A stretch of 64,000 nucleotides of DNA, from the NCBI GenBank assembly GCA_934130935.1, contig CAKOYQ010000006.1, positions 13,007-77,006 of the forward strand. Reading direction: 5' to 3'. The notes below the pieces were generated by a model, which worked only from the letters and a program-made list of their open reading frames with translations, was not told where the DNA came from and made no database searches. The position numbers and the translations under genes are program-made. Each line of letters starts with the position of its first letter. Positions within the stretch are counted from its first letter, which is position 1. This stretch comes from an uncultured Clostridia bacterium (GTDB taxonomy: Bacteria; Bacillota; Clostridia; TANB77; CAG-508). Shown in pieces: positions 42,973 through 52,399 of this stretch.

Positions 42973-45900
42973 ATGAGCAAAGTAGTACACATAGGAATGG
43001 ACGTAGGTTCAACAACAGTAAAGATAGCAGTAATGGATGAAAATTTAAATGAAATATATACATCATATGAAAGACACTACTCAGATACAAAGAATACAGT
43101 ATGTAAAGTTTTAGAAGAATTAGTGGAAAAGTACAAAAATAATGAATTTACAATAGCATTAACAGGTTCAGGAGCAATGAGTACAGCGAAATTTTTAGAT
43201 GTACCATTTATTCAAGAAGTAGTTGCATGTAAAAGGGCAGTAGAAAGATATATTCCTCAAACTGATGTTGTAATAGAACTTGGAGGAGAGGATGCCAAGA
43301 TAATCTATTTTGGAAAATCAATAGAACAACGTATGAATGGAACATGTGCTGGAGGAACAGGTGCATTTTTGGATCAAATGGCATCATTACTAAATACTGA
43401 TACCAAAGGATTAAATGAATTGGCAAAAAAATATAAAACAATATATCCAATAGCTTCACGTTGTGGGGTATTTGCAAAAACTGATGTACAGCCATTATTA
43501 AATGAAGGGGCAGCAAAAGAAGATATTGCTGTATCTATTTTGCAAGCAGTTGTTAATCAAACAATAAGTGGATTGGCATGTGGTAGACCAATTCGTGGAA
43601 ATGTTGCATTTTTGGGAGGGCCACTTACATATATACCAGAGCTAAGAAAAAGGTTTGTAGAAACTTTACATTTAACGCCTGAACAGACAATAGTTCCAGA
43701 AGAAGCACATTTGTTGGTCGCAAAAGGAGCATGTTTAGATGCAAAAGATATGACACCTATTAGTGTAGAAAAATTAAAAAGTAAAATCCAAGTATTAAGA
43801 CAATCACACGATACAACAACACAGCCATTACAACCATTATTTAAAACAAATGTTGAATATGAAGAGTTTAAAACAAGACATGAAAAAGATAAGGTTGAGA
43901 AAAAACCTTTATCAGAACATAAAGGAGATTGTTTTATAGGAATAGATGCTGGTTCAACCACATCAAAATTAGTTGTAACAGATAGAGATGGAGTGTTATT
44001 ATATTCTTCATATAAAAGCAATGAAGGAAAGCCACTTGATAGCATTATTGAGATGTTAAAAGAGTTATATGAAATATTACCAAAAGATGCAGTGATTAGA
44101 TATAGTGGTGTTACAGGATATGGAGAAAAGTTAATACAGACAGCATTAAATGTTGATTTAAATGAAATTGAAACAATAGCACATTATACAGCAGCTAAAA
44201 AATTTGAGCCGAAAGTTACAAGTATAGTTGACATTGGTGGACAAGATATGAAATATATTAAATTGAAAAATAATAAGATTGATAATATCATGCTAAATGA
44301 AGCTTGTTCGTCAGGATGTGGGTCATTTATAGAAACATTTGCTAAAAGTTTAAATTTGAGTATAGAAGAATTTGTAAAAGAAGCATTAGAAGCTCAAAAT
44401 CCAGTCGATTTGGGTTCAAGATGTACAGTGTTTATGAATTCAAAAATAAAACAAGCACAAAAAGAAGGATATTCAGTTGGAGATATTTCAGCAGGATTGT
44501 CATATTCTGTAATAAAAAATGCAATTCAAAAAGTAATGAAAATAAGAGATGTAAAAAAATTGGGAAGCCATATTGTTGTACAAGGTGGAACTTTCTATAA
44601 TGAAGCTGTATTAAGAGCTTTTGAATTGATAGTTGGAAGAAACGTTATAAGACCAGATATAGCAGGGCTTATGGGAGCTTATGGTATGGCACTTTTAGCA
44701 TGTGAGCAATATGAAGCAAACATGGATATGGAATATCATTCAACACTTTCAACAATAGAAGAAATTGATAAATTAGATATAAAAGTGACACACACAAGAT
44801 GTAATGGTTGTGAGAATCATTGCCAATTAACAATTAACAGATTTAGTAATGGAAAAAGACATGTATCTGGAAACAGATGTGAAAAGGGAGAGGGAATAGT
44901 AAATGAACATAAAGAATTGCCAAACCTTGTAAAATATAAATATGAAAGAATTTTTGACTATACACCACTTGAAGAAAAAGATGCTAAAAGGGGAACGATT
45001 GGAATTCCAAGAGTTTTGAATATGTATGAAGATTATCCATTTTGGTTTACATTATTCACAAATTTAGGATTTAGAGTAATAATATCAGAAAAAAGTACAA
45101 GAAAAATTTATGAAAAAGGTATGGAATCAATGCCATCAGAATCTGTGTGTTATCCAGCAAAATTATCACATGGACATGTTATTAGTCTAATTCAAAAAGG
45201 AATAAAAACGATATTTTATCCATGTATGCCATATTCAAGAAAGGAATTTCAAGATGCAAATAATAGATATAATTGCCCAATAGTAATTTCTTATGCAGAA
45301 GTTCTAAAAAATAATGTAGAAGAATTAAAATCAGATGATGTAAAGTTTATGAATCCATTTTTACCATTTGAATCTAAAGCATTATTAAAAAGAATGATGG
45401 AATTACCAGAATTTGCAGAATATAATTTTACTAAAAAAGAGTTAAAGGATGCAATAGAAAAGGCTCAGGCAGAGTATCAAAAATGCAGAGAAGATATTCA
45501 TAATAAAGGAAAAGAAACAGTTGAATATATTGAGAAAAATAATTTAAGAGGAATTGTTTTGTCAGGTAGACCATATCACATAGACTCCGAAATAAACCAC
45601 GGGATTGATACATTGATTACAAGTTTAGGCATGTGTGTATTAACTGAAGATAGTGTTGCAGACAAAACATTGCCAGAAAGACCACTTCGTGTTGTTGACC
45701 AATGGATGTTCCATTCAAGATTATATGCGGCAGCTGATTTTGTGGGAAGACATGATAGTTTGGAATTGGTGCAAATAAATTCATTTGGATGTGGAGTTGA
45801 TGCTGTAACAACAGATGAGGTTGAAGAAATTTTAACAAGTTTTGGAAAAATGTATACATTAATAAAAATTGATGAAGTAAATAATCTTGGAGCTGTAAGA

Positions 45901-47289
45901 ATTCGTTTACGTTCATTATTAGCAAGTATAAATAAACGTTTGAAAGAGAAAAAAGATTCATCTGCAACTGGAGAATATCAGTTAAATAGAATACCATTTA
46001 CAGAAGAGATGAAAAAAGAATATACAATTATATTTCCACAAATGGCACCAATACATTTTGAATTTATAGAACCAATATTGAAAAAAGAAGGGTATAAAGC
46101 GGTATTATTAAGAGAATGTACTCAACATACGATAGAAACAGGTTTAAAATATGTAAATAATGATGCGTGTTATCCATCAATTATAACAACAGGTCAATTT
46201 ATAGAAGCACTTCAAAGTGGAGAGTATGATGTAAATAAGACAGCTATAATTATGTCACAAACAGGTGGAGGATGCAGAGCTACGAATTATATTGGTTTTA
46301 TACGTAAAGCTTTAAAAGATGCAGGTTTTGAACAAGTTCCAGTAATATCATTTAATGTTGTTGGAATGGAGAAAAATCCAGGGTTTAAAATAACAATTTC
46401 ATTAGCAGAAAGACTTTTAAAAGCTATGGTATTAGCAGATTTATTGCAGAAAATGTTATATAAAAATAGAGCTTATGAAAAAAATAAAGGAGAAACAAAT
46501 AAGTTATTTGATGATTGGATGGATAAAGCTAAAAAGTTGGCATTAAAGAGCAGTAATAAAGAATTTGCAAATGGAATTAATCAAATGGTAGATGATTTTG
46601 AAAAAATTGAATGGGACAAAACAATAGAGAAACCAAAAGTTGGAATTGTTGGAGAAATTTTGATTAAATATCATCCATTTGGAAATAATTATGTAGCAAA
46701 TTTATTAGAAAAAGAAGGAGCAGAAGTAGTGCTTCCAGACTTTTTAGGATTTTGCAAATTTATGACTATAAATAAAGTGCTTTCAAACAAAATGTTAAAA
46801 AATGATAAAAGAAAAGCAATGTTAAATAGTGTAGCATTAAAATTGATAAATTTATTTGAAAAAGATGCAAAAAAAGCATTAGAAAAATCTAAAAAAGGAT
46901 ATTTGCCAACTTGTGATATTTGGCACTTAGCAGATAATGTTCAATCAGTTTTATCAACAGGAAATCAAACAGGAGAAGGTTGGTTTTTGACTGCAGAGAT
47001 GCTTGAATATATGGAAAATGGAATACAGAATATAGTTTGTGTTCAACCATTTGCTTGTTTACCAAATCATGTTGTTGGTAAAGGTGTAATAAAAACAATT
47101 AGGGATATGTATCCAGAGGCTAATATTGTTCCTGTTGACTATGACCCAGGTGCAAGTGAGGCTAACCAGACTAATAGAATTAAACTTCTTATGACTGTTG
47201 CTAAAGATAATCTAAAAGTTAAACAGAAAGAGAAAAAGGCTTTGCAAAAGGAAAATGAAACAAGAGAAAAAGAAATAGTAAAAAAATAA
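42973..47289 (+). CDS. Giant activase/dehydratase-like protein (BadF/BcrA-type ATPase, DUF2229)
   Basis: I prefer the ATG at 42973, with a GTG at 42967 also possible; AAGGA lies upstream. The 1,438-aa product has two ASKHA ATPase domains like activators of 2-hydroxyacyl-CoA dehydratases: GMDVGSTTVK, ELGGEDAK and NGTCAGGTGAFLDQ with its Cys, then GIDAGSTTSK (about 323), DIGGQDMK and NEACSSGCGSF. A Cys motif (RCNGCENHC) follows, then a DUF2229 and dehydratase-like C-terminal half. Such fusions are common in clostridia, but their substrate is unknown. The activase would pass electrons through a shared [4Fe-4S] cluster using ATP. Confidence 0.9.
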   Translation: MSKVVHIGMDVGSTTVKIAVMDENLNEIYTSYERHYSDTKNTVCKVLEELVEKYKNNEFTIALTGSGAMSTAKFLDVPFIQEVVACKRAVERYIPQTDVVIELGGEDAKIIYFGKSIEQRMNGTCAGGTGAFLDQMASLLNTDTKGLNELAKKYKTIYPIASRCGVFAKTDVQPLLNEGAAKEDIAVSILQAVVNQTISGLACGRPIRGNVAFLGGPLTYIPELRKRFVETLHLTPEQTIVPEEAHLLVAKGACLDAKDMTPISVEKLKSKIQVLRQSHDTTTQPLQPLFKTNVEYEEFKTRHEKDKVEKKPLSEHKGDCFIGIDAGSTTSKLVVTDRDGVLLYSSYKSNEGKPLDSIIEMLKELYEILPKDAVIRYSGVTGYGEKLIQTALNVDLNEIETIAHYTAAKKFEPKVTSIVDIGGQDMKYIKLKNNKIDNIMLNEACSSGCGSFIETFAKSLNLSIEEFVKEALEAQNPVDLGSRCTVFMNSKIKQAQKEGYSVGDISAGLSYSVIKNAIQKVMKIRDVKKLGSHIVVQGGTFYNEAVLRAFELIVGRNVIRPDIAGLMGAYGMALLACEQYEANMDMEYHSTLSTIEEIDKLDIKVTHTRCNGCENHCQLTINRFSNGKRHVSGNRCEKGEGIVNEHKELPNLVKYKYERIFDYTPLEEKDAKRGTIGIPRVLNMYEDYPFWFTLFTNLGFRVIISEKSTRKIYEKGMESMPSESVCYPAKLSHGHVISLIQKGIKTIFYPCMPYSRKEFQDANNRYNCPIVISYAEVLKNNVEELKSDDVKFMNPFLPFESKALLKRMMELPEFAEYNFTKKELKDAIEKAQAEYQKCREDIHNKGKETVEYIEKNNLRGIVLSGRPYHIDSEINHGIDTLITSLGMCVLTEDSVADKTLPERPLRVVDQWMFHSRLYAAADFVGRHDSLELVQINSFGCGVDAVTTDEVEEILTSFGKMYTLIKIDEVNNLGAVRIRLRSLLASINKRLKEKKDSSATGEYQLNRIPFTEEMKKEYTIIFPQMAPIHFEFIEPILKKEGYKAVLLRECTQHTIETGLKYVNNDACYPSIITTGQFIEALQSGEYDVNKTAIIMSQTGGGCRATNYIGFIRKALKDAGFEQVPVISFNVVGMEKNPGFKITISLAERLLKAMVLADLLQKMLYKNRAYEKNKGETNKLFDDWMDKAKKLALKSSNKEFANGINQMVDDFEKIEWDKTIEKPKVGIVGEILIKYHPFGNNYVANLLEKEGAEVVLPDFLGFCKFMTINKVLSNKMLKNDKRKAMLNSVALKLINLFEKDAKKALEKSKKGYLPTCDIWHLADNVQSVLSTGNQTGEGWFLTAEMLEYMENGIQNIVCVQPFACLPNHVVGKGVIKTIRDMYPEANIVPVDYDPGASEANQTNRIKLLMTVAKDNLKVKQKEKKALQKENETREKEIVKK

Positions 47290-47293
47290 AGAA

Positions 47294-47327
47294 GTCCCCC
47301 CACTTTTGATTTCAAAAGTGGGGGGAC
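47294..47327. terminator. Long perfect hairpin between convergent genes
   Basis: A 16-bp perfect stem (GTCCCCCCACTTTTGA and complement) around TT. On the minus strand it is followed by a T-rich tract, so it terminates the small membrane gene. On the plus strand the T-tract is weak. Confidence 0.8.
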
Positions 47328-47346
47328 AGTGTGCTTTACAGCTAGC

Positions 47347-47628
47347 TTATAACACGAAAAACGAAATAATGAGCATTAAGCAAATGAGTTTTAATCCTCC
47401 ATACCAAAGCAAGTCTCGACTTACTTTGCAGATAGCTGCAAAAATACATACGAGTGTCATGCTCTCATTGAGCAAGATGTATGAAAGAATCTTGACTCCG
47501 GCATTAATGTATGCAAGTGGCAACAACATAATTGCTGCGCAAATGGCAACAACTGCGGTAATATCCTGGAAGGTTTTCTTAAACCCTTCCATCTGAATGA
47601 TGTCACTGATACAAAACCATGCTTTCAT
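47347..47628 (-). CDS. Small three-helix membrane protein of foreign composition
   Basis: This 93-aa protein has about three hydrophobic helices (AVVAICAAIMLLPLAYI, ILSYILL...LVCIFAAI, LICLMLIISFFVL) and a Cys/Trp-rich start. AGGAGG lies eleven bases before the ATG. A consensus promoter and a perfect terminator surround it, so it is an independent cassette. Its base composition is clearly more GC-rich than its neighbours, a sign of transfer. I do not recognise a family. Confidence 0.6.
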   Translation of the reverse strand: MKAWFCISDIIQMEGFKKTFQDITAVVAICAAIMLLPLAYINAGVKILSYILLNESMTLVCIFAAICKVSRDLLWYGGLKLICLMLIISFFVL

Positions 47629-47721
47629 TTTTATACAGTCCTCCTATAAAGAAAAATTATAGTAACAGCCAACCTGACTGTAAAGCGGTATTCAACATAA
47701 GCCTTTTTGACTTACGTATCT

Positions 47722-47750
47722 ATTATAACAGCTTTGGAGAAAAATGTCAA
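47722..47750 (-). promoter_or_regulatory. Consensus promoter of the small membrane cassette
   Basis: On the minus strand TTGACA (47750-47745), 17 bp, TATAAT (47727-47722), with a leader of about 90 nt. Confidence 0.85.
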
Positions 47751-47790
47751 CTTATGTAAAGTGGAAAAATAAAGTATTTTGAAAAAAATA

Positions 47791-47819
47791 TAGACTTTTT
47801 ATAGAAAATAATGTAAAAT
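47791..47819 (+). promoter_or_regulatory. Promoter of the CmpB-like gene
   Basis: TAGACT (47791-47796), 17 bp, TAAAAT (47814-47819), 64 bases before the ATG. Confidence 0.55.
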
Positions 47820-47882
47820 AATTGATATAACAATTAGATAAATCTGTTGAAATTATCTTAATAGATGTAAGAGGAGAGAGTT

Positions 47883-48710
47883 ATGATATTAAAAGTTGAA
47901 AATCTTATAGCACTATTTTTTATATATTCAATAGCTGGTTGGATAATGGAATCAGTAAATATATCCATAAGGAATAAAAAAATTACCAATAGAGGATTTT
48001 TAGTTGGCCCATATTGTCCGATATATGGTTGGGGAGTAGTGTTGATAACAATTTTATTACAAAGATATCATGAAGATATAGTTACAACGTTTTTCTTATC
48101 AATTCTAATTTGCGGAACTCTCGAATATGCAACAAGTTATTTTATGGAAAAAATATTTAAAGCAAGATGGTGGGATTATAGTACTAGAAAATTTAATATA
48201 AATGGACGCATATGTCTTGAAACATTGATTCCATTTGGAATTGCAGGGACAGCTATTACTATGTGGATAAATCCATTTTTACTAAAATATATTAATATGA
48301 TTCCAGTTGAGATAATGCAAATAATCCTAGGAGTAATAAGTATATTATTTATTGTGGATATTATAGTTTCCTTTAAAATAATTCTTAATTTAAAGGAAAT
48401 GTCAAGAGAGTTTAAAGATAATACTGATGAAATTTCTAATAAAGTTAAAATGATAATAAAAAAGAAAATGGTTTTATACAGAAGACTTGTTAGAGCATTT
48501 CCTAGAATTAAAGAAAATGTTTTTTATAGCAAATGGGATGAAATAAAGAAGAAAATAGAGGAATCTAAAGAGGAAATTGCTATAAAAATTGATAATTCTA
48601 AAGAAGAAATAAAAAATAAAATTAATTCTTCTAAAGCTGAAATTAGAGGAATGTTAGATACTTCTAAAAAGAATTATCAAAGATTACATAGAAAAAAAGA
48701 AGAAAAATAA
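47883..48710 (+). CDS. CmpB-like putative ABC transporter permease with coiled-coil tail
   Basis: This 275-aa protein has five hydrophobic segments in residues 1-170 and the conserved pieces GFLVGPYCPIYGWG and NINGRICLETLIPFGI, which match the ABC_trans_CmpB family (annotated as putative ABC transporter membrane proteins, function unknown). The last 90 residues are a soluble charged coiled coil made of near-repeats of SKEEIxxKIDN. GAGGAGAG lies before the ATG. A hairpin terminator follows. No ATPase partner is adjacent. Confidence 0.8.
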   Translation: MILKVENLIALFFIYSIAGWIMESVNISIRNKKITNRGFLVGPYCPIYGWGVVLITILLQRYHEDIVTTFFLSILICGTLEYATSYFMEKIFKARWWDYSTRKFNINGRICLETLIPFGIAGTAITMWINPFLLKYINMIPVEIMQIILGVISILFIVDIIVSFKIILNLKEMSREFKDNTDEISNKVKMIIKKKMVLYRRLVRAFPRIKENVFYSKWDEIKKKIEESKEEIAIKIDNSKEEIKNKINSSKAEIRGMLDTSKKNYQRLHRKKEEK

Positions 48711-48720
48711 TATAAAAAGA

Positions 48721-48766
48721 GAACAAATAAGAGAAAATTCAAAATTTTCCTTATTTGTTTTCTTTT
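48721..48766. terminator. Bidirectional terminator
   Basis: AACAAATAAG-A-GAAAATT / AATTTTC-C-TTATTTGTT stem, T-rich on both strands, between convergent genes. Confidence 0.85.
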
Positions 48767-48780
48767 AGTAGCACATCAAT

Positions 48781-49663
48781 TTAAATCAAAAGCTTTTCAA
48801 GTTGGCTTTTTAAAGTAGGAGAGCATTTAACTAATGGAAGTCTAGGATTGCCAAAATCATATCCAAGCAAATTAATAGCTTCTTTAACTGGGATAGGGTT
48901 AGTTTCAGCAAATAGTGCATTAATCAATGGTAAGGCTTGTAATTGGTAATAACAAGCTTCATCAGTAGCTTTTTTAAAAAATGAATTAGTAATGCTACAA
49001 GCATGTTTTGGAGCAACATTTGACAATACTGAAATTACGCCTTTTCCTCCAAGAGAAAGAATTGGAACAATTTGATCATCATTTCCAGAATAAATGCTAA
49101 AATCATTACCACATAATGATGCTATTTTAGCAATTTGAGAGATATTCCCACTTGCTTCTTTAATTCCAACGATATTATCTATTTGGGATAATTCAAAACA
49201 GGTTTCTGGTGTAATATTTATTCCAGTTCTGCTTGGAACATTATATAAAATAATTGGCAAAGAAACAGAATCTGATATAGCTTTAAAGTGTTTAATTAGA
49301 CCGAGTTTGGGTTGTTTTATTATAATATGGAGTAACAACTAAAAGACCATCTGCTCCAAGCTTTTCTGCTAAGATAGACATTTCAATCGCTGTAGAAGTA
49401 TTGTTTGACCCTGTTCCAACAATTACAGGGATTTTTGAATTATCAGTAGTTTGAACAGTTTCTATTGCACATTTAATAGCTGTAGTTTTTTCTTCTTTTG
49501 TCATTGTACTAGCTTCTCCAGTTGTGCCACAAACAACAAGTGCATCTATACCAGAAGAAATCTGAAATTTAATAAATCTTTTAAATTCTTCAATATTAAC
49601 ATTATTTTGATAAAAAGGAGTGGCAAGAGCGGTTGCTACACCTGTAAATAAACATTTTTTCAT
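48781..49663 (-). pseudogene. dapA: 4-hydroxy-tetrahydrodipicolinate synthase, frameshifted
   Basis: DapA makes the first committed intermediate of lysine and diaminopimelate from aspartate semialdehyde and pyruvate. The N-terminal part (49663 down to 49292) holds GVATALATPF, CGTTGEASTM and LLVVTPYYNKTTQ. The rest (frame of 48781-49338) has GLIKHFKAI, LPIILYNVPSRTG and VGIKEASGN with the Schiff-base Lys. One extra base near 49300-49306, after TTQ, breaks the frame. Removing it gives 293 aa, the normal length. It follows asd in the same direction, so the operon is asd-dapA. The lesion may be real or a sequencing error, since diaminopimelate and dipicolinate need this step. Confidence 0.85.
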
Positions 49664-49681
49664 AAGACACCTCTTCTTTAA

Positions 49682-50701
49682 TTAAAAATTTTTTAAAATT
49701 AATTTTTCCATAATTTGAATAGCATTAGTTGCAGCTCCTTTTCTAAGATTGTCAGCAACAACCCATAAATTAAGACCATTTTGAACACTATAATCTTTTC
49801 TAATTCTACCAACAAAAACGTCGTCATGTCCATTGGCTATAGAAGATATAGGATATATATCATTTTTTATGTCATCTTTGACAGTAATGCCAGGAGAGCT
49901 TTTTAAAATATGTTTTACATCTTCAATAGAAAAAGAGTTTTCAAATTCTATATTTATACTTTCTCCATGACAGTTTTTTATTGGAACTCGGACAGCAGTT
50001 GCGGTAACGGGAAGAGTTGGATGCCCTAAAATTTTTCGGGTTTCATTAATGATTTTCATTTCTTCTTTCGTATATCCATTAATTAAAAAAGAATCAATGT
50101 GAGGCAAGCAGTTGTCATATATAGGATGAGAAAATTTTATTAAAGGTATATTATTAGGATTATCAGAAGAGCTGTTTTTATATCCATTTTCTAAATCTTG
50201 TAGACCTAGTTTTCCTGCACCAGAAACAGCCTGATATGTAGAATATACAATTCTTTTAATTTTAAAATTATCATCTAATGGTTTTAGTACAACAACAGCT
50301 TGAATTGTAGAGCAATTAGGGTTAGCTATTATATTATTGTGAGAGAAAACATCTTGGAAATTTACTTCTGGAACAATTAGAGGAACATCATCATCCATTC
50401 TAAATGTACTACTATTATCAATTACAATACATCCTTTTGAAGCGGCGATTGGAGCAAAATGCCTAGATGTTTGGCCACCAGCTGAAAAAATTGCAAAATC
50501 AAAACCATCATCAAATGAATTATCTGTTAATTCTTGAACAATATATTCTTTTTTCAAAAATTTTAATTTGGTTCCAGCTGATTTTTTTGAGCAAAAAAGT
50601 GAGTATTCAAAGTTGGGAAAATTTTTTTCTTCTAAAACTTTTAATATAGTTCTACCAACTAATCCAGTTGCTCCCACTATTGCTAATTTGTAATGTTTCA
50701 T
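49682..50701 (-). CDS. asd: Aspartate-semialdehyde dehydrogenase
   Basis: This 339-aa enzyme reduces aspartyl phosphate to aspartate semialdehyde with NADPH, feeding lysine, diaminopimelate, threonine and methionine. It has the Rossmann start AIVGATGLVGRTIL, the nucleophile in ANPNCSTIQ, the conserved YQAVSGAGKLG, and VTATAVRVPIKNCHGE with the substrate Arg and His. The length is typical. AGGAGG precedes the ATG. It is directly followed by dapA on the same strand (19 bases). Confidence 0.95.
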   Translation of the reverse strand: MKHYKLAIVGATGLVGRTILKVLEEKNFPNFEYSLFCSKKSAGTKLKFLKKEYIVQELTDNSFDDGFDFAIFSAGGQTSRHFAPIAASKGCIVIDNSSTFRMDDDVPLIVPEVNFQDVFSHNNIIANPNCSTIQAVVVLKPLDDNFKIKRIVYSTYQAVSGAGKLGLQDLENGYKNSSSDNPNNIPLIKFSHPIYDNCLPHIDSFLINGYTKEEMKIINETRKILGHPTLPVTATAVRVPIKNCHGESINIEFENSFSIEDVKHILKSSPGITVKDDIKNDIYPISSIANGHDDVFVGRIRKDYSVQNGLNLWVVADNLRKGAATNAIQIMEKLILKNF

Positions 50702-50792
50702 ATTTAATATAGTCCTCCTTTAAAATATGATTAGTTATAAGATTTATAAAATATATATTCAATATGGATGGAAATATGTAACTCAATTTTTC

Positions 50793-50821
50793 TTGACAAA
50801 GTGTTGTATAATGATTATAAT
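50793..50821 (+). promoter_or_regulatory. Consensus promoter upstream of ymdB
   Basis: TTGACA (50793-50798), 17 bp, TATAAT (50816-50821). A MITE fragment lies between it and the gene, so the element may have separated it from its target. Confidence 0.7.
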
Positions 50822-50876
50822 ATAACTGTTATTTTATTTTTAATATTTTATGATTTGTTTTTTTATATCAACTGAT

Positions 50877-50960
50877 GTGAACTCTTTCCATAAAATTACA
50901 AAGAATTTCTAAAATTTCTCCATGCACATTCGTCATTTCATTCAAAACTTATATTTCAAG
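50877..50960. repeat. Truncated MITE-like element
   Basis: GTGAACTCTTTCCATAAAAT to CAAAACTTATATTTC matches the right half of the inverted 23177-23359 element. The left half and its inverted repeat are absent. Confidence 0.75.
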
Positions 50961-51015
50961 TTAATTTAAATAAAAATATTTGCAACCCTTATAGATGTAA
51001 TTTATGTCCCACAAC

Positions 51016-51044
51016 TTGACTATCCTAGTAGAAAATGTTAAAAT
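51016..51044 (+). promoter_or_regulatory. Proximal promoter of ymdB
   Basis: TTGACT (51016-51021), 17 bp, TAAAAT (51039-51044), 37 bases before the ATG. Confidence 0.6.
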
Positions 51045-51081
51045 AAGAAAGCAAAGAAACTGGGAAGAAAGAAGGAATAGA

Positions 51082-51855
51082 ATGAATATATTAGCTGTTG
51101 GAGACATTGTAGGGGAAATAGGAGTTAAAAAATTAAAAGAAGAATTGCCTAAGATAAAAAAAGAAGAAAATATAGATTTTGTAATAACAAATGGCGAAAA
51201 TGCAGCAGGAGGCATGGGCTTAATGGAAAAGAATTTTAAAGATATACTAGAAGCTGGGACCAATGTAGTAACAATGGGGAATCATACTTGGGGAAAAAAA
51301 GATATATTTAAATTTATAGATGATCCTAAAATTTTAAGACCAGCTAATTATCCCAAATGTGTAGTTGGAAAAGGATTGGGAATATATGAATGTAAAGGAA
51401 AAAAGATAGCAGTAATGAATTTCCTTGGAAGAGTTGATATAAATATACTTACAGAGAATCCATTTATTTTAGCAAAAGAAATGGTGGAAGATTTACAAAA
51501 TAAAGTTGATATGATATTCATAGATTTTCATGCAGAAGCAACTGCTGAAAAAATAGCAATGGGAAGGCTTTTAGATGGCAAGATTACTGCGTTGTTTGGC
51601 ACACATACACATGTACAAACTGCAGATGAACAAATTTTGCCACAGGGAACAGCTTATATTACAGATTTAGGAATGACAGGTCCAAAGGATTCTGTAATTG
51701 GAATGGATATTAAAGCATCACTTAAGAGATTTGAGACAACACTTCCTGAAAAGTACAAATTAGCAGAAGGAGAGAGCATACTAAATGCTGTAAAATTTGA
51801 GATAGATGACAAGACAAATCAAGCAACTAAAATAAAAAGAATTTATATAAGATAA
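51082..51855 (+). CDS. ymdB: YmdB-family metallophosphoesterase
   Basis: The ATG at 51082 follows GAAGGA, giving 257 aa. The TIGR00282/YmdB family has dimetal phosphodiesterase activity on cyclic nucleotides in Bacillus and affects biofilm and motility decisions. Ligand motifs are NILAVGDIVGEIG (Asp), ITNGENAAGG (Asn, Glu), TMGNHTWGKKD (Asn, His), IDFHAEATAEK (His) and FGTHTHVQTAD (His-x-His). The protein is soluble. spoVS lies next in the same direction with its own promoter. The link to biofilm is of interest beside the TasA-like locus, but nothing here proves it. Confidence 0.93.
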   Translation: MNILAVGDIVGEIGVKKLKEELPKIKKEENIDFVITNGENAAGGMGLMEKNFKDILEAGTNVVTMGNHTWGKKDIFKFIDDPKILRPANYPKCVVGKGLGIYECKGKKIAVMNFLGRVDINILTENPFILAKEMVEDLQNKVDMIFIDFHAEATAEKIAMGRLLDGKITALFGTHTHVQTADEQILPQGTAYITDLGMTGPKDSVIGMDIKASLKRFETTLPEKYKLAEGESILNAVKFEIDDKTNQATKIKRIYIR

Positions 51856-51963
51856 TGTTATAAATTTAATTAGGGAGAACATTCATTAAGGTAAATAAGC
51901 AGAAAAAAACTAGATAAAGTGTCGAAAGTCGCGATGAAAACTTGAAAAAATTTCCAAATGTAC

Positions 51964-51992
51964 TAGACAAAAAATTTTATATGTTATAAAAT
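51964..51992 (+). promoter_or_regulatory. Promoter of spoVS
   Basis: TAGACA (51964-51969), 17 bp, TAAAAT (51987-51992), 52 bases before the ATG. Confidence 0.55.
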
Positions 51993-52043
51993 CAATAATG
52001 TAAAAGTTGCAACAAAAATTATTAAATTATAGGAGGCAAATGA

Positions 52044-52307
52044 ATGGAAATTTTAAAAATTTCATCAAAATCTAATCCAAATTCAGTAGCAGGTGCTATT
52101 GCAGGATTAGTAAAAGAATCACAAAAAGCAGAAATGCAAGCAATCGGAGCTGGAGCTCTAAATCAAGCAGTAAAGGCAGTAGCAATAGCAAGAGGATTTG
52201 TAGCACCGGCAGGAGTAGACTTAGTATGTATACCAGCCTTTGCAGAAGTTGAGGTAGAAGGAGAAGATAGAACAGGTATAAAATTGATTGTGGAGTCAAG
52301 AAAATAG
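52044..52307 (+). CDS. spoVS: Stage V sporulation protein S
   Basis: This 87-aa protein matches SpoVS over its full length: EILKISSKSNPNSVAGAIAG, then QAIGAGALNQAVKAVAIARGF and the closing TGIKLIVESRK. SpoVS is an Alba-like small regulator of sporulation and septation in Firmicutes. AGGAGG precedes the ATG and a terminator follows, so it is monocistronic. Its presence supports an endospore-forming host. Confidence 0.97.
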   Translation: MEILKISSKSNPNSVAGAIAGLVKESQKAEMQAIGAGALNQAVKAVAIARGFVAPAGVDLVCIPAFAEVEVEGEDRTGIKLIVESRK

Positions 52308-52342
52308 ATTACAATTTTAGGTTAATAAGTAAATAAAATTAT

Positions 52343-52370
52343 GGGGGCTTTTTTAAAGCTCCCTTTTTAT
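52343..52370 (+). terminator. Terminator of spoVS
   Basis: GGGGGCTT / AAGCTCCC stem with one wobble pair, then five T residues. Confidence 0.8.
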
Positions 52371-52399
52371 CATTCGTTATTTGATTTGAGAACTATATT

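Noticed and set aside
50702..50792. Lysine riboswitch before asd-dapA
   Set aside because: The leader is short and AT-rich, and I see none of the conserved elements of the lysine riboswitch.
52096..52299. Leu-rich 67-aa frame opposite spoVS
   Set aside because: It is a shadow frame of spoVS with repeat-like Leu content.
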